Assembly: GCA_963930775.1 (NCBI GenBank)
Contig: OZ005701.1
Coordinates: 5,339,669-5,403,668 of the forward strand
From: Cliona cf. orientalis
Taxonomy: Eukaryota > Porifera > Demospongiae > Clionaida > Clionaidae
Direction: 5' to 3'
DNA: 64,000 nt
Within the stretch, counting starts at the first letter, position 1. Each line of letters starts with the position of its first letter. A model generated the notes under the pieces. That model did no database searches and was not told the DNA's origin. It saw only the letters and a list, made by a program, of their open reading frames with translations. The translations under genes were made by a program, and so were the position numbers. Positions 63,723 through 64,000 of the stretch are shown in pieces.

Positions 63723-64000
63723 CTACCATGGAACAATATTTAGGATACTGCGTGCGGACTGGAGGCATGATAATTCAAATACCAATAACTCTTCAGAGAA
63801 GTGTTGCATGTGAACTGGGTGGTAGGGAACCAAAGGTGTTAGCCTCATACTCTCAAAGGGCCTGGGTACAAGGCTACAAGCACATAACATAATTATTAGT
63901 ATAAACCAGCTGATGGGCAGCCTTTCAAATGAAAAACAGCTGGCCAAAGTTTAGACACGTGTTTTTATAGAGTGCAGTACATGTATATAATGCACATGGT
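62508..64000. repeat. Segmental duplication, copy 2
   Basis: Parallels 56,606-58,440 from CCGTTCCGTTCTCAAGATAT to the window end. Differences include an expanded CA microsatellite at 63,669-63,720 and absence of the family H MITE. The copy runs off the window. Confidence 0.85.
63669..63720. repeat. CA microsatellite
   Basis: About 25 CA units; the duplicate near 57,750 has only a handful, so it expanded after duplication. Confidence 0.9.

Overview
This is a eukaryotic, animal-type window. Genes are split into many short exons joined by mostly 50-100 base GT-AG introns. The domains (Roc-COR, ZU5, death, SAM, C3HC4 RING, Ig-like, ankyrin, Mind-bomb-type SH3, FYVE) are metazoan, and the DNA between exons is packed with small inverted-repeat transposons, a DIRS-type retroelement, a P-element/THAP9-like transposase and a hAT fragment. 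Compact introns, this domain mix and many ACATGTA-type microsatellites suggest a demosponge, possibly Amphimedon. That is inference; no marker gene fixes the species.

Layout. 1-7.7 kb: transposon-rich DNA around a decayed plus-strand copy of the SMC5/6 subunit NSE1 (2.4-3.75 kb). 7.7-17.6 kb, minus strand: a short kinase-loop remnant, then a 17-exon gene whose exons join in one open frame of 1,749 residues reading Roc-COR, Ig-like, RING, SAM, ZU5, second SAM, death domain. 18.5-21.6 kb, plus strand: a broken DIRS-type element with a 1 kb insertion inside its recombinase. 24.9-59.2 kb, minus strand: ten exons that join in phase into an ankyrin / Mind-bomb SH3 / ankyrin / FYVE protein, spread over 34 kb because its introns are full of transposons. 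35.1-38.6 kb, plus strand, inside that gene: a P-element/THAP9-like transposase with a 16-unit coding minisatellite and one nonsense codon. 39.2-39.6 kb: a hAT transposase fragment. 56.6-64 kb: a 1.4-1.8 kb segmental duplication plus a hairpin array.

How the parts relate. The two large minus-strand genes look like scaffold or signalling proteins: a GTPase-controlled ubiquitin-ligase/death-fold protein, and an endosomal PI3P-binding ankyrin protein. No operon-like logic applies. The strongest non-genic signal is a set of at least eight small transposon families. Their termini begin TA-CCGTA (or TA-CAGT) and carry a second conserved block 16-25 bases in, but their interiors are unrelated, as if one pogo/Tc1-like transposase had mobilised many different cargo sequences. 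One insertion (57,950-58,313) is confirmed by an empty site in the duplicated copy near 63.89 kb. Boundaries and families were read by eye; no database search was run.
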